Shown one piece after another: positions 47,262 through 55,922 of a stretch of 64,000 bases of DNA. Origin of the DNA: Aminiphilus circumscriptus DSM 16581. GTDB lineage: Bacteria > Synergistota > Synergistia > Synergistales > Aminiphilaceae. Under the pieces are notes generated by a model. The model ran no database searches. It was not told the DNA's origin and saw nothing but the letters and a program-made list of their open reading frames with translations. A program made the position numbers and the translations under genes. Where the stretch lies: contig NZ_JAFY01000007.1 in the NCBI RefSeq assembly GCF_000526375.1, positions 682,001-746,000 of the forward strand, in the 5' to 3' direction. Numbering within the stretch: position 1 is the stretch's first letter; each line of letters starts with the position of its first letter.

Positions 47262-47921
47262 TCTTCTGCTTCCCCTTTCGTCACTTTTCCCCGATAATGG
47301 CGAGAGCAAGTCGTGCAACAGGTTGGGCTTGTCTCTTGGCGGATCTTCTCCTCGAAATAACAACCACATCAAAGAGCCACCGAAGAAAAAGCTCGTGCTC
47401 TGTCTTGAAAACTACATTTGCTTCACAGAAATACATTTCTCATCTTTTCGTGTCTTTTTCTCTAGGTGCTGTGCGAAGAAAAACAAAAGAAAACGGAATA
47501 TGCAAGTCCTGTGGCAAGAAAAGACCCTTCTTGGAGATAGATTTCGAGAAGTAAAACCTAAATTTTTATGATATTTTTCGCAAGAAAAGCTCAGCTCAAT
47601 TGTTCAGGCCTCTTCATTTCTTCTTTTTTTTGGCATAAGGAATCTCTGAATAAGGCTGCGTCAGCCCCGCAGGGGGCCTCGCAGAGCCTGATGCGACCCG
47701 AGTCAAGAGAAAGGCCTTTATTCAGAGCTTCCATAAACAAAAGTACATATCGAACCACCCGTTGTCGAGAAAAACTGTAGAATTGTTTCTTTTTTAATTA
47801 ATTAGACATGCTTTTTAATGCCTTTTATCTCTTCTGAAAAATTTCACGAAATGCCTCAATGTTCGAGAGTGAAAAAGCTCCTGAAAGAGCAAGAGACAAT
47901 GAGAGAAGGGATGCGAGAAAA
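47262..47921 (+). other. 660-base gene-poor stretch with one MITE-like repeat
   Basis: Between the divergent nikR and deoxynucleoside kinase genes. It is more AT-rich than its surroundings. It holds repeat copy A (47639-47732). Short open frames here have no ribosome site or family similarity. One frame near 47490-47553 ends with a CKSCGKK motif and might be a gene remnant, but this is weak. Confidence 0.6.
47639..47732 (+). repeat. MITE-like repeat, copy A
   Basis: A 94-base element with terminal inverted repeats GGAATCTCTGAATAAGGC and (reverse complement of the right end) GGAAGCTCTGAATAAAGGCC. It is flanked by the direct repeat ATAA (47635-47638 and 47733-47736), as expected of a 4-base target duplication. 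The interior has a second palindrome (GCGTCAG with CTGATGC). It has no coding capacity. Confidence 0.85.
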
Positions 47922-48545
47922 ATGGGACAGGTACAGATAGTTGTGGAAGGCATGACCGCAAGTGGAAAATCCACTGCAGTACGTCTTCTCTCCGATGCGC
48001 TTGGCTTGGAAATCATGCAGGAACAGGCAAAAGACCATTTCGACCTCATGGGGCGTTTCAGCAGAGACCGCCGCTGGGCTTTTCCCATGCAGCTCAATTT
48101 TCTCACTACGCGCTTTGCCCATTATCTGATCGCGTCGGAGAGTGAAAACGCCATTCTCGATCGCAGCATTTTCGGCGACAGGGTTTACGCCTCTCTGTAC
48201 TTCAACCTTCGCTTTTTCCCGGAGAGCCAATACCAAATGTATGTGAGTCTTTTCGATTTCCTTCTCAGCTACATCAAACTCCCCAAGCTCCTTGTCTTCA
48301 CGAGATGCTCTTTCGACGAGACCATGCGTCGCCTCCGCTTGCGCAACGTGGCAAGCGAACTCGGAGCTGGAGAGGAGTATTGGAGCACACTTCACGAAAG
48401 TTATGAAAAATTGCTATACTCGCTTGAAAAAAACTCCAAGATTCCTTCCCTTCTCGTGGTGGACAGCGAAAGAATGAACCTGGTGGAATCCGAGAAAGAC
48501 AAGGAAGTTTTTCTTAACGATGTCAGAAACCGCTTGGGGCGTTGA
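47922..48545 (+). CDS. Deoxynucleoside kinase family protein
   Basis: A 207-residue kinase of the deoxyadenosine/deoxyguanosine kinase family for nucleoside salvage. P-loop EGMTASGKST (residues 9-18) and DRSIFGDRVYA (about 86-96) are the family signatures. ATG 47922 is about 12 bases after GAGAAGGGA; an upstream in-frame ATG (47859) adds a charged, non-homologous stretch. It stands alone between two repeat copies. Confidence 0.86.
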   Translation: MGQVQIVVEGMTASGKSTAVRLLSDALGLEIMQEQAKDHFDLMGRFSRDRRWAFPMQLNFLTTRFAHYLIASESENAILDRSIFGDRVYASLYFNLRFFPESQYQMYVSLFDFLLSYIKLPKLLVFTRCSFDETMRRLRLRNVASELGAGEEYWSTLHESYEKLLYSLEKNSKIPSLLVVDSERMNLVESEKDKEVFLNDVRNRLGR

Positions 48546-48634
48546 AAAACCGAAGCACTCTCTTTACTTCAGTGCTACAAAGTTTTTTCTGGTTTCCGAA
48601 ACCCAACAAAGCGAAGAGAAGAACAAAAAACCTT

Positions 48635-48737
48635 GGAAATCTCTGAATAAGGCTGCGTCAGCCCCGCAGGGCGCCTTGCAGAGCCTGATGCGACCTGAGT
48701 CAAGGGAAAGCCAAAGGTCTTATCCAGAGCTGGCTCC
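48635..48737 (+). repeat. MITE-like repeat, copy B (degenerate right end)
   Basis: Same orientation and interior as copy A with scattered substitutions. The left end GGAAATCTCTGAATAAGGC is good; the right end (TTATCCAGAGCTGGCTCC) has drifted, so the last few bases are approximate. No clear target duplication remains. It is likely the oldest of the three copies. Confidence 0.75.
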
Positions 48738-48839
48738 ACTTCCGTTGCGTTTGACTTGACAATCCAAGGACGAAAAAGTCTGCCTGCAAAATCATTACGG
48801 AAGAGCGTCGCGCAACGGCATCTCCGAAGCAGAGAAGCG

Positions 48840-49628
48840 TTACACCGCTTTCACCATGCCTCCGTCAGCAAGAATGGTCTGACCTGTAATATACGTGTTT
48901 GCTTCCGAACAGAGAAAAACAGCAAGACGCGCATACTCTTCCGGGTTGCCGTATCTTCCCAGGGGGATTTCCCTGCATGTGGCCGCATGGATTTCCTCGG
49001 GAGAAACACCGGCCTTTTTCGCCCGAACGCCGTCAAGATACTCGATCCGCTCCGTGGAGAACCGTCCCGGTCCAATGACGTTGACAAGGATTCCATCTTT
49101 GCCCACCTCTTGGGCAAGCGTTTTCGTGAGTCCGAGTACGCTCAGGCGAATGGAATTCGACAAAATCAGATTGTCAATGACCTGCTTCACGGAACTCGAT
49201 GTAGAATTCACAATGCGTCCCCAGTGCTGTTTTCGCATGAACGGTAAGACCGCCCGTATCGTTCTCACGTAGCTCAAAAAATCGAGTTCGAACGCATGTT
49301 GCCATGCCGCATCGTCAAAAAGATCGAATCCTCCGGCAGGCGGCCCGCCTGCGTTGTTCACGAGCACATGAATCGTACCGTGAAGCTGCGTAGTTTCCTC
49401 AACAGCGCTTATAATGTCTTTCGCATTGGTGAGATCACACCGGATTGTGTGCACGCTATTCCCCGTCGTTTCCTGTATCTCTTTTCTCGCCGCTTCCAAT
49501 TTTGTCTCGTTCGTCGCACAGAGGACGACCTTGGCTCCCTCAAAAGCAAACTCCTTGGCCATCGCTTTCCCGAGACCAGAACTCGATGCCATGGCAAGCA
49601 CGACTTTTCCCTTCAATCCGAGTTCCAT
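48840..49628 (-). CDS. Divergent short-chain dehydrogenase/reductase (SDR) family protein
   Basis: A 262-residue Rossmann-fold protein. ASSSGLGKAMA near residue 14 matches the cofactor loop, and NNAGGPPAG near residue 90 is typical. The usual catalytic YxxxK is missing: the place after SVKQVIDN reads LILSNSIRLSV. That is a known divergent SDR subgroup, so the reaction is uncertain. The C-terminal ITGQTILADGGM is standard. The start at 49628 is behind GGAGGTGGAG on the minus strand. It lies between repeat copies B and C. Confidence 0.85.
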   Translation of the reverse strand: MELGLKGKVVLAMASSSGLGKAMAKEFAFEGAKVVLCATNETKLEAARKEIQETTGNSVHTIRCDLTNAKDIISAVEETTQLHGTIHVLVNNAGGPPAGGFDLFDDAAWQHAFELDFLSYVRTIRAVLPFMRKQHWGRIVNSTSSSVKQVIDNLILSNSIRLSVLGLTKTLAQEVGKDGILVNVIGPGRFSTERIEYLDGVRAKKAGVSPEEIHAATCREIPLGRYGNPEEYARLAVFLCSEANTYITGQTILADGGMVKAV

Positions 49629-49831
49629 TGTTTCTCCACCTCCCATTGGTGCTTTCTTAATGCATACGCTTTCTGAATAACGCATTTCATACACTTTTAT
49701 CGGAACTTGAGCCCGAAGTAGACTCCTTGATCTATGGAAGCTCTGAATAAAGGCCTTTCGCTTTCCCTTGACTCGGGTCACATCAGGCTCTGCGAGGCGC
49801 CCTGCGGGGCTGACGCAGCTTTAATTCAGAG

Positions 49832-51211
49832 TTGTGTGCGTCAAGTTGTGCAAAAAGGTTTTCATGGTGTTTGGCGGCCGTCTGCGGCGATTAGCCACAC
49901 TTTTCCAAGAGTGCCTTTTTGTGTTCGATCAACAGGTCCATGTTGAGGTAGCGACTGGACTCCAGCCACGCCTCGTGGGTTTCGACGCACAGTGCCCGTA
50001 TCAGGCGCTGACATGCATCGGTGTTTGGGAAGATACGGACGACCCGGGTCCTTCTCTTGATCTCTTCGTTGAGCCGTTCCAGCATATTGGTTGACTTCAG
50101 ATGCTTGTGATGTGCTCTGGGAAGCCGGTAGAAGGTCAGCGTCTCCTCTATGTTCTCCTCCACCCAGTCAACAAGCTTCGGATATTTCCTCTGCCATTTG
50201 GTGATCCAGGACGTCAGATCCCGGTGGGCCTCCATAATGTCCCGGCGGTCGTAGATCCAGCGGAGTTCCTGGAGACAGTCGTCATCGGCCTTACGGGGCA
50301 GATGATCCAGAGCATTCCGCAGAAAATGGACGTAGCAACGCTGCCAAGATGCTTCGAGCAGGGTCTCTCCGATGGCCGAACGAAGTCCTGCGTGGTCGTC
50401 GGATACCACGAATTCGACACCGCGCAAACCCCGTAGCTTGAGCCCGAGAAGAAACTCTTTCCAACTGCTTGCCGTTTCACGGGGAGCCAATTCCACCGCC
50501 AAGATCTGCCGCTGCCCCTCCCGGTTGATTCCGATGGCGATCTGTACCGCCTGGGAACGGATAACTCCGTTCTCGCGAACTTTCTCGTAGCGGGCATCCA
50601 GAATCAAATACGGGTACTCTTCGTCAAGGGGACGGTTCGCAAAACGAGACAGGGCTTCATCGAGACCTTTGTTGATGGCGCTGATGCTGCTCGCGGAAAA
50701 ACGATGTCCGCACAATTCCTCGGTGATCGCCGTCACTTTGCGCGTGGACACGCCCTGCACATACATTTCTGCCAGAGCCGCCACCAATGCCTTCTCACTG
50801 CGCTGATAACGCTCGAACAGTGCCGTGGAGAATTCTCCGTTGCGGTCTCTGGGAATCCGCAGTTCCAGCTTGCCGATTCGCGTGACCAGACTTCGGGTAT
50901 AGTAGCCTGACCGATAACCCGTACGTTCTGTGTTGCGCTCATGTCGTTCGGCTCCAAGGAGTTCCGTCATTTCCCCGTCAAGGATTTCTTGCAGCACTTC
51001 CTTCATCAGGGTCTTCAGGGCGTCCGTTTCGTTCCCGAAAAGGGCTTTCATTCCAGCGAAACGACTGCTATGCTTCTTTCCGGTCATGGTGTATCGCCTC
51101 CTAAGGGCTCGGGTTGCTTGTGCGCTGCAGACAACCTACATACACCATGACCTTCTTTTTTTGAATCCCCCTCCGCAAGCACTTTTTGCACACTCTTTAG
51201 AGCATAATCTT
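49832..51211 (-). mobile_element. IS256-family insertion sequence
   Basis: About 1380 bases with one transposase gene. Both ends carry an inward TGTGCAAAAAG in imperfect terminal inverted repeats. ATTCAGAG lies directly outside both ends (49824-49831 and 51212-51219), as expected of an 8-base target duplication. The inverted repeats are offset by four bases under this placing, so the ends are uncertain by a few bases. Confidence 0.85.
49891..51087 (-). CDS. IS256-family transposase
   Basis: A 398-residue mutator-type DDE transposase that looks intact. Catalytic residues: Asp164 (LILDARYEKV), Asp230 (VVSDDHAGL) and Glu337 (STNMLERLNEE). The C(x2)H-like CYVHFLRN motif, typical of this family, is near residue 251. 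The length fits IS256-type enzymes (about 390-410). The upstream ribosome site on the minus strand is AGGAGGCGA. It may still be active because the frame is complete. Confidence 0.95.
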   Translation of the reverse strand: MTGKKHSSRFAGMKALFGNETDALKTLMKEVLQEILDGEMTELLGAERHERNTERTGYRSGYYTRSLVTRIGKLELRIPRDRNGEFSTALFERYQRSEKALVAALAEMYVQGVSTRKVTAITEELCGHRFSASSISAINKGLDEALSRFANRPLDEEYPYLILDARYEKVRENGVIRSQAVQIAIGINREGQRQILAVELAPRETASSWKEFLLGLKLRGLRGVEFVVSDDHAGLRSAIGETLLEASWQRCYVHFLRNALDHLPRKADDDCLQELRWIYDRRDIMEAHRDLTSWITKWQRKYPKLVDWVEENIEETLTFYRLPRAHHKHLKSTNMLERLNEEIKRRTRVVRIFPNTDACQRLIRALCVETHEAWLESSRYLNMDLLIEHKKALLEKCG

Positions 51212-51373
51212 ATTCAGAGATTCCCTATGATTGATATCCGAGAGAACGGGCACGGTCTCGGAGCATAAAAGATTACCGAAAGACACGTATAAAAGATTGT
51301 TCGAGGAAACGCTCCGTTCCTTTTTCGCGGACAAACACGCTCTCAACGAGAAAGAGCAAAACTCGTCCCTAGG

Positions 51374-53056
51374 TCATTTTTCGAGAAAATAAGGAAAAAG
51401 TGCCTCCGCAACACGGGGGTCGTCAAGAAGCATCGTGAGGTTTCGAATCGCTCCTACCGGCCTGGCTTCAAGGATGCGGGAAACCCTTGCCTTTCCAAGA
51501 CCTGGGAGAGCGGAAAGGCTGCTGCGCGAACACCGTTCAATATCAAGCGGATAGGGGACGGCTGTCAGTGAGCGCCCCCCCCAATCGCAGACGGCCACAT
51601 CGAGAACATCATCCGGTTTCACGTCGTCGCAGACGATTCCCACCAAGAGCGGATAGCTTCCCAGACTTCTGCCGAATCCCACATGGCCAAGACGCTCTTC
51701 GATCCTTACGTTTCGAAGTATCGTCCCTTGAGGTGCCACTCGCATGAGCATAAGGGGATCCACCTCGGTCCGCACCCATTCTTTCCATCTCCGAAAGGCC
51801 CTCTCGTGGATGCGTGAGGGGGAGTGGCGGAGGAGTTCCGAGAGCTTTGTTCCGGGAAAAACCATGACCTTACGAATGTTGATGCGACGCACCGCATAGG
51901 CACTGTCCAGAAGTCGTCGCAGGAAACGCTGATTAGGTTCGAGATCCTCATCTCTTTCTTCCGCAAGTCCTACGAGAAAATTGAGTCCCGGCAAAAGAGA
52001 GGGAAGTCCCCTGGGGCGTTTCCGGTAGCCCCCAGCTTCGTTGACGATGCGCACGGCCAGGAGAGCACCCTCTTCATCAACCTTGAGATTGTTCGCCCCG
52101 CGAACTCTTTCGGAAAGGCTTTCCAATCCCAAGGAAAGGACATCACCCTCGGTGTTGTTCGCTGCAATGGCTGCAATCGCTTCGGCAGCGGCATCGGGAA
52201 AGCTTACAATAGACGCGGGGTTGGCATTGTCTGTGTGAAGGATTTCCAGACCCGGGCAAACCTGTCGGAATTCCCGGTAGAGCGTTTGAAGTATTTCCGG
52301 GGATGGCCGCCTGCCACCGGAAGCGGTAAACGATCCGCCATAGGCAAGAATATTTGCACACCTGCCAAACCGAAAGGCTTTCGCTCCCCATCGATTGAGC
52401 GCCCTCGCCTCCTCGATGACATGTTCCAGAGGCCGCTCCTCATAGGAAATTCCAGATCCTTCGGTACAAAAGCTACACCGTCCGTCACATCGGTCGCACC
52501 CTCTCGAAAGCTCCATTTCCACCATAACCCAAGGATACGAGGGATGGCGGGGAAGAAGAGCCGCTCCGGCACATGCCCACGGAAATAAATTCTCGTAGCT
52601 TCTCGTGAGAGAGGGATCGATTTCTCCGGTTCTCGCAAAATGAGCAATCGTGGCCTCCGGATCCCCCATGCAAATGCAATCTACGGAAAGCTCTTGGAGC
52701 AAGCGGGCGTTCTCGCCGCCCCTTAGAGCATAACCCGCCTTGATGGGACCACCAAGGAAAAGAACCCCCTCTCTCGGCAAGGCTGTCAATTTCCGGAGCA
52801 TGTCCAGGGAAAGGGGCACGCCTCCGCGGTAACGTCCGGGAACCGTCATTCCTGAGATCACACAGACCGCGTCGGCGGAACGCCAGAGATCCGTTCTGGG
52901 CTGTTTTCTCCATTGGTCGCAGGTGATGTATTCCACCTCCCATCCTTCTTCGGCGAATGCACCAAAGACATAACGCACGTAGGGAGAAATATAGGGAGGA
53001 ACTCCGAAACAAGCAGGCTCATCCACATATCCGTCGAAAAGCAACGCTCGCGCCAA
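51374..53056 (-). CDS. Radical SAM protein with C-terminal helix-hairpin-helix
   Basis: About 560 residues. An N-terminal B12-binding-like segment (residues about 40-130, VLFLGGPIKAGYA) precedes the radical SAM core with Cys190-x3-Cys194-x2-Cys197 (CDGRCSFC). The end has a helix-hairpin-helix DNA-binding-like motif (LSALPGLGKARVSRILEARP, about 513-532). Similar proteins occur mostly in archaea and anaerobes, with no known reaction. TTG 53056 is chosen, behind AAGGGGAGG; ATG 53086 lies before that site. Divergent from nadE. Confidence 0.82.
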   Translation of the reverse strand: MARALLFDGYVDEPACFGVPPYISPYVRYVFGAFAEEGWEVEYITCDQWRKQPRTDLWRSADAVCVISGMTVPGRYRGGVPLSLDMLRKLTALPREGVLFLGGPIKAGYALRGGENARLLQELSVDCICMGDPEATIAHFARTGEIDPSLTRSYENLFPWACAGAALLPRHPSYPWVMVEMELSRGCDRCDGRCSFCTEGSGISYEERPLEHVIEEARALNRWGAKAFRFGRCANILAYGGSFTASGGRRPSPEILQTLYREFRQVCPGLEILHTDNANPASIVSFPDAAAEAIAAIAANNTEGDVLSLGLESLSERVRGANNLKVDEEGALLAVRIVNEAGGYRKRPRGLPSLLPGLNFLVGLAEERDEDLEPNQRFLRRLLDSAYAVRRINIRKVMVFPGTKLSELLRHSPSRIHERAFRRWKEWVRTEVDPLMLMRVAPQGTILRNVRIEERLGHVGFGRSLGSYPLLVGIVCDDVKPDDVLDVAVCDWGGRSLTAVPYPLDIERCSRSSLSALPGLGKARVSRILEARPVGAIRNLTMLLDDPRVAEALFPYFLEK

Positions 53057-53102
53057 AGTCACACCTCCCCTTCTCTTGCATATCATGAAGAGCCTTCCGA
53101 TG

Positions 53103-53111
53103 TGCTACAAT
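53103..53111 (+). promoter_or_regulatory. Extended -10 promoter of nadE
   Basis: TGCTACAAT (extended TGn plus TACAAT) in the 101-base divergent gap between the radical SAM gene and nadE. The same nine bases recur before the LigB-like gene at 59957. There is no clear -35. Confidence 0.5.
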
Positions 53112-53157
53112 ATGCCCCGTATCGAAATCGACCCCCTGCGGAGGTGTGGTAGTCGCC

Positions 53158-53910
53158 ATGAGTGCTGAACGTTTTCCCGATCTTTCGCGACTCGAACGAC
53201 ATATCGTAGAATGGCTCCGCAGGACTGTCAACGATGCAAAGGCCTGCGGATGCGTCCTCGGTCTCAGCGGTGGCATTGACTCCGCCGTCGTTTCCGTTCT
53301 TTGCCAACGAGCTTTCGGAGAGGACATGCTGACCGTGATTATGCCGTGCCACAGCACTCCTGACGACGAGGCCGATGCGGCTCGCATGGTGGAATTGTTC
53401 CGTTTTCCCTCGATCCGGGTGGACTTGAGCGCCATCTATGATACCGTTTCGAACAGTCTTTCCCAATATCTGGGAACACATTCTCCCGAACTTGCCCTGG
53501 CGAATATCAAGCCCAGGTTGCGCATGATCACGCTCTATTCACTTGCTCAATCGAGAAACTACCTCGTCTGCGGCACGGGGAACAAGGTGGAACTTACAGT
53601 GGGTTACTTCACCAAGTATGGCGATGCCGGTGTCGATCTCCTTCCCATCGGAGACCTCCTCAAGGGCGATGTCCGCCGTCTCGCCCGTTACCTCGGCATT
53701 CCCGCTCAAATAATCGACAAGCCTCCTTCCGCAGGTTTGTGGTCGGGACAGACCGACGAGGGCGAAATGGGTGTTACTTACGAAGAGCTCGATTCGTTTA
53801 TCCTTTCCGGCAAAGGCAGTGAGAAAGTGCGTGCGTTCGTCAATGAGGCCAACGCACGTTCGGAGCATAAACGAAAGGTCCCTCCTGTCTGCGATACCAC
53901 TGGTCTGTAG
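53158..53910 (+). CDS. nadE: NH3-dependent NAD+ synthetase
   Basis: A 250-residue enzyme that amidates deamido-NAD using ammonia. The PP-loop SGGIDSAVV is near residue 40; GTGNKVELTVGYFTKYGD is the second family block. There is no glutaminase domain, so it uses free ammonia, which fits an ammonia-producing organism. GGAGG lies 13 bases before ATG 53158; GTG 53146 would be too close to it. Confidence 0.94.
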   Translation: MSAERFPDLSRLERHIVEWLRRTVNDAKACGCVLGLSGGIDSAVVSVLCQRAFGEDMLTVIMPCHSTPDDEADAARMVELFRFPSIRVDLSAIYDTVSNSLSQYLGTHSPELALANIKPRLRMITLYSLAQSRNYLVCGTGNKVELTVGYFTKYGDAGVDLLPIGDLLKGDVRRLARYLGIPAQIIDKPPSAGLWSGQTDEGEMGVTYEELDSFILSGKGSEKVRAFVNEANARSEHKRKVPPVCDTTGL

Positions 53911-53944
53911 TTTTTATTCATTTATATGACACGAGGTGAAGTCT

Positions 53945-54694
53945 ATGTCAGGGCATTCGAAATGGGCAAATATCAAACACCGGAAGGCAGCACAGGATTC
54001 CAAGCGGGGGGCGCTCTTCCAGAAACTCGTCAAGGCCATTATCATCGCGGCCAAAGAAGGCGGTGGAGATCCGGGAGCCAACATGCGTCTGAAAGCCGCT
54101 ATTGAACGAGCCAAAGCAGTTTCTGTCCCCGCCGAGAACATTGAGCGTGCCATCAAGAGAGGCACCGGGGAGATTGAAGGTGCCATTTATGAGGAAGTCC
54201 TTTATGAAGCCTACGGTCCCGGAGGTATTGCCGTTATCATTGAAGCCACAACGGACAACAAGAATCGAACCACTCCCGAGATCAGAGCACTCCTTACGCG
54301 GAACGGAGGCTCTCTCGGCGAAGCGGGGTGCGTGTCCTGGAACTTTTCCAGGCGCGGGGTCATCACCATCGAAGGAGGAGTGGACGAGGACGAACTGCTT
54401 CTCGCCGTTCTCGATGCGGGAGGCGAGGACCTGGCAAACGAAGGCGACACGTTCTCGGTGTACACCGATCCCTCAGCGGTGCACACCGTCGCGGAGGCGC
54501 TCAAAAAACAGGGATATCCCGTAGCGAACGCAGAGTCTCAGCTTCTTCCCAAGACCACAGTCTCCGTGTCGGAAAAGAATATGGCGGCAAAAATTATGAA
54601 ACTTCTCGACGCGCTCGAAGAACACGACGATGTACAGAATGTCGCCTGCAACGTGGATATACCAGACGATGTCCTTGAATCCCTCGACGAGTGA
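53945..54694 (+). CDS. YebC/PmpR family DNA-binding regulatory protein
   Basis: A 249-residue protein of the YebC/TACO1 family, proposed to act as a transcription regulator or a translation factor for proline-rich stretches. The N-terminus MSGHSKWANIKHRKAAQD is diagnostic. Three-domain length is complete. GAGGTGAA precedes ATG 53945. It heads the classical yebC-ruvC-ruvA-ruvB cluster. Confidence 0.95.
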   Translation: MSGHSKWANIKHRKAAQDSKRGALFQKLVKAIIIAAKEGGGDPGANMRLKAAIERAKAVSVPAENIERAIKRGTGEIEGAIYEEVLYEAYGPGGIAVIIEATTDNKNRTTPEIRALLTRNGGSLGEAGCVSWNFSRRGVITIEGGVDEDELLLAVLDAGGEDLANEGDTFSVYTDPSAVHTVAEALKKQGYPVANAESQLLPKTTVSVSEKNMAAKIMKLLDALEEHDDVQNVACNVDIPDDVLESLDE

Positions 54695-54697
54695 TCC

Positions 54698-55201
54698 GTG
54701 AAATTTCGCTGTCTCGGTGTCGATCCAGGACTTGGAAGACTTGGTTTCGGCGTAATAGCCCAAGAGCGCTCGACTCTGAGGGTAGAACGCTTTGGTTGCA
54801 TTGAGACACCTCCTCATTCGGTTCTTCCGGGACGTTTGTTGTTGTTATATGAAGAATTGCACAAGATTTTCGAAGAACGCACGATCCATTTGGTTGCAGT
54901 GGAACAGCTCTTCTTCGGCCGCAATACCACGACTGCCGCGATGGTCTGGCAGGCCAGAGGAGTTGTTCTTCTCTCCGCTGCACAGGCAGGTATTCCCACA
55001 GTGGAGCCCAAACCTTCGGAAGTGAAACTCGCCGTGTGCGGCAACGGGAATGCCGAGAAGAAGCAGGTCCAGGGAATGATTCGGTATCTTCTCGGCCTCT
55101 CGGCTCCGCCAAAACCTGATGATGCCGCGGATGCCCTGGCTGTGGCGATTGCCGGGATCGCCCTGTGGCGTTGGAATAGTGGAGAAACTCCATCACCGTA
55201 G
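54698..55201 (+). CDS. ruvC: Crossover junction endodeoxyribonuclease RuvC
   Basis: A 167-residue Holliday junction resolvase. Acidic active-site residues are visible: Asp in LGVDPGLGRLGFG, Glu in VAVEQLFFGRN, and the Asp pair in PDDAADALAVA. GTG 54698 is three bases after the yebC stop; the weak site GACGAG precedes it, so translational coupling is likely. Confidence 0.95.
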   Translation: MKFRCLGVDPGLGRLGFGVIAQERSTLRVERFGCIETPPHSVLPGRLLLLYEELHKIFEERTIHLVAVEQLFFGRNTTTAAMVWQARGVVLLSAAQAGIPTVEPKPSEVKLAVCGNGNAEKKQVQGMIRYLLGLSAPPKPDDAADALAVAIAGIALWRWNSGETPSP

Positions 55202-55302
55202 ACGTTACAGGGAAATCACCGTTCAGCGGAAGAAGTGGTGCCGCAGAGTGCGAAGCCTCTCGCAAAAACGGACCTTGAATGACGCCGAAGTCGGAGGAAA
55301 CC

Positions 55303-55914
55303 ATGCTGCAACATCTTCAGGGAATTGTCGATTCCATTGAAAACCAGTACGTCGTTCTCGACGTGGGCGGCCTCGGTTTTGCACTTCTTTGCTCCAGGAG
55401 CGTTCTTGCCAGAGCCCAACGAGGGGGAAACCTTCGTCTTTACACGTCCCTGTCCGTCGCAGAGGGAGGCATTCTTTCTCTTTTCGGTTTTTCTACCCCC
55501 GAGGAACGAAAACTTTTCGACATGTTGACTTCCGTCAAAGGAATCGGCGGAAAGATGGCCATGGGGCTTCTCGGCACACTTGAAATGGAGACAATTCTCC
55601 ACGCCATTCTCTCGGGATCGCCGGTTTTGCTCGCGTCCGCTCCGGGAATCGGGCGAAAGACAGCAGAACGCATCTGTTTCGAATTGCAAGAGAAGATCAA
55701 AAAGACGCCCTTGCTCTCCCAAACCATAGTTGTTCCCGAACTTTCCGGTCAGTCCACAGTGGCGGCTGCTGTTCTTCAAGCTTTGGAATCTCTTGGCTTC
55801 TCTCTTGCCGAGTCTCGGGAAGGACTTCAAGAAGCTTTGAAGAAAACGGTTCCGCCCGACTCTGAGGAACAACTGCTCCAGGCGGCACTGCAATCCCTCA
55901 CGCGAAGGAGGTGA
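55303..55914 (+). CDS. ruvA: Holliday junction branch migration subunit RuvA
   Basis: A 203-residue DNA-binding subunit with an OB-fold N-terminus ([22 protein letters not shown]), two helix-hairpin-helix motifs ([15 protein letters not shown] and [14 protein letters not shown]) and a C-terminal RuvB-binding domain. ATG 55303 is behind CGGAGGA. The stop overlaps the upstream end of the ruvB region. Confidence 0.95.
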   Translation: MLQHLQGIVDSIENQYVVLDVGGLGFALLCSRSVLARAQRGGNLRLYTSLSVAEGGILSLFGFSTPEERKLFDMLTSVKGIGGKMAMGLLGTLEMETILHAILSGSPVLLASAPGIGRKTAERICFELQEKIKKTPLLSQTIVVPELSGQSTVAAAVLQALESLGFSLAESREGLQEALKKTVPPDSEEQLLQAALQSLTRRR

Positions 55915-55922
55915 CGACTCGT

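Larger units (their letters stand above)
49736..51224 (-). repeat. MITE-like repeat, copy C, interrupted by the IS256-family element
   Basis: The left part (49736-49831) is the reverse-orientation copy of the same repeat, beginning GGAAGCTCTGAATAAAGGCC. The missing right tip (ATTCAGAGATTCC, 51212-51224) reappears on the far side of the insertion sequence. CTAT is directly repeated at 49732-49735 and 51225-51228, matching a 4-base target duplication of the original repeat. Confidence 0.82.

Noticed and set aside
47568-48759. Short open frames sharing an LNKAASAPQG-like peptide
   Set aside because: They come from the MITE-like repeats. The shared peptide reflects repeat DNA, not a protein family.
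51290-51345. Hairpin GGAAACG/CGTTCC followed by TTTTT
   Set aside because: There is no plus-strand gene directly before it, and the stem has a bulge; too weak to call a terminator.
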